A DNA stretch of 16,215 nt, from the NCBI GenBank assembly GCA_023381945.1, contig JAMCQY010000138.1, positions 1 to 16,215 on the forward strand. The letters run 5' to 3'. The translations under genes and the position numbers were made by a program. Positions 15,927-16,215 of the stretch are shown here, piece after piece. The first letter of the stretch is position 1, and the number at the start of each line of letters is the position of its first letter. The DNA comes from Deltaproteobacteria bacterium. GTDB taxonomy: Bacteria > Desulfobacterota > Desulfobaccia > Desulfobaccales > 0-14-0-80-60-11. Under the pieces are notes generated by a model. That model ran no database searches and had not been told where the DNA came from. It saw only the letters and a list, made by a program, of their open reading frames with translations.

Positions 15927-16056
15927 CCAAATATCGCCTCCTCCCGTGTCAGATAACACCTATAGCAATGACCTCGTCCCCCTTGACGCGACTTACGTAC
16001 GTTTCAATTGAAGAAGATTGCTGAGGCCAATAAGGTGATAGTTCTGAAACGATTAT

Positions 16057-16084
16057 TGTTTATCATCTATTTTAAAAGTGTCAA
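16057..16084 (-). promoter_or_regulatory. Candidate promoter of the rpsU operon
   Basis: On the minus strand a perfect -35 TTGACA (16084-16079) is followed after 16 bases by TAAACA (16062-16057), a poor -10, within an AT-rich stretch. The leader to rpsU would be about 120 bases. A TATAAT further upstream (16152-16157 region) has no good -35. The remaining bases 15927-16215 hold no gene I can support. Confidence 0.4.
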
Positions 16085-16215
16085 GCGCTTTTTTCTTTCT
16101 GGAGTCAAATTTGCCCCTTCCATAAATTATCGGTCTGGCCTGCAAGAAAGATTATAACAGAGCTTAAAAAATCTTCCGGTGGCGCTGGCGTCTCAAGCTC
16201 GCCAACCTCAGCAGG

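Noticed and set aside
15927..15959. 11-codon upstream extension of rpsU
   Set aside because: A strong Shine-Dalgarno and the bS21 family start support the ATG at 15924-15926.
15960..16056. Riboswitch or structured leader before rpsU
   Set aside because: Short palindromes such as ACGTACGT are present, but I could not fold a known leader class from them.

Overview
The window reads as chromosomal DNA of a GC-rich Gram-negative bacterium, most likely from the Desulfobacterota (old deltaproteobacteria) or a relative. This is inferred from gene order (rpsU, yqeY, mutS2, dnaG, rpoD, a CAU tRNA, nif3, zinc-ribbon gene, rnpB) and from lipid A modification genes, which imply an outer membrane. It is not proven, because no rRNA or taxon-specific marker is present. 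Every gene I support lies on the minus strand, so biological order runs from the right end to the left.

Right half (about 16.1 to 8.9 kb): an extended macromolecular synthesis operon, with rpsU (ribosomal protein bS21), a GatB/YqeY-domain gene, mutS2, dnaG (primase) and rpoD (housekeeping sigma factor). rpsU and yqeY abut, and dnaG and rpoD overlap by 4 bases. Between mutS2 and dnaG lie 448 bases that hold no gene and are almost wholly made of palindromic and heptameric repeat modules. Downstream of rpoD come an inverted repeat doublet, a terminator-like hairpin, a nested stem-loop and a tRNA with a CAU anticodon (probably tRNA-Ile2, otherwise elongator Met) followed by a terminator.

Middle (8.5 to 5.5 kb): a Nif3-like dinuclear-metal protein, a coiled-coil C4 zinc-ribbon protein, a ribonuclease HI-type protein and the RNase P RNA gene rnpB with a clear intrinsic terminator. 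These look like one transcription unit in which rnpB comes last.

Left third (5.5 kb to the left edge): a two-gene Type II restriction-modification system, a beta-order methyltransferase and a PD-(D/E)XK endonuclease, is wedged between the rnpB terminator and an arn gene run. Sampled endonuclease sequence is only about one third G+C, against about 60 percent sampled in dnaG, which suggests acquisition. The arn genes are arnC, the two halves of ArnA as separate genes (formyltransferase, then UDP-glucuronate decarboxylase), and the first 34 codons of arnD, cut by the window edge. Together they would build and modify undecaprenyl-linked 4-amino-4-deoxy-L-arabinose for lipid A, a route known for polymyxin resistance. 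arnB and arnT are not visible.

The most unusual structure is not a protein. Degenerate 7-base tandem repeats sit against gene borders (next to the starts of dnaG, the formyltransferase and arnD, and at the stop of the decarboxylase), and palindromic repeats of several families occupy other intergenic gaps and even supply a stop codon. I found no CRISPR array, transposase or phage gene.
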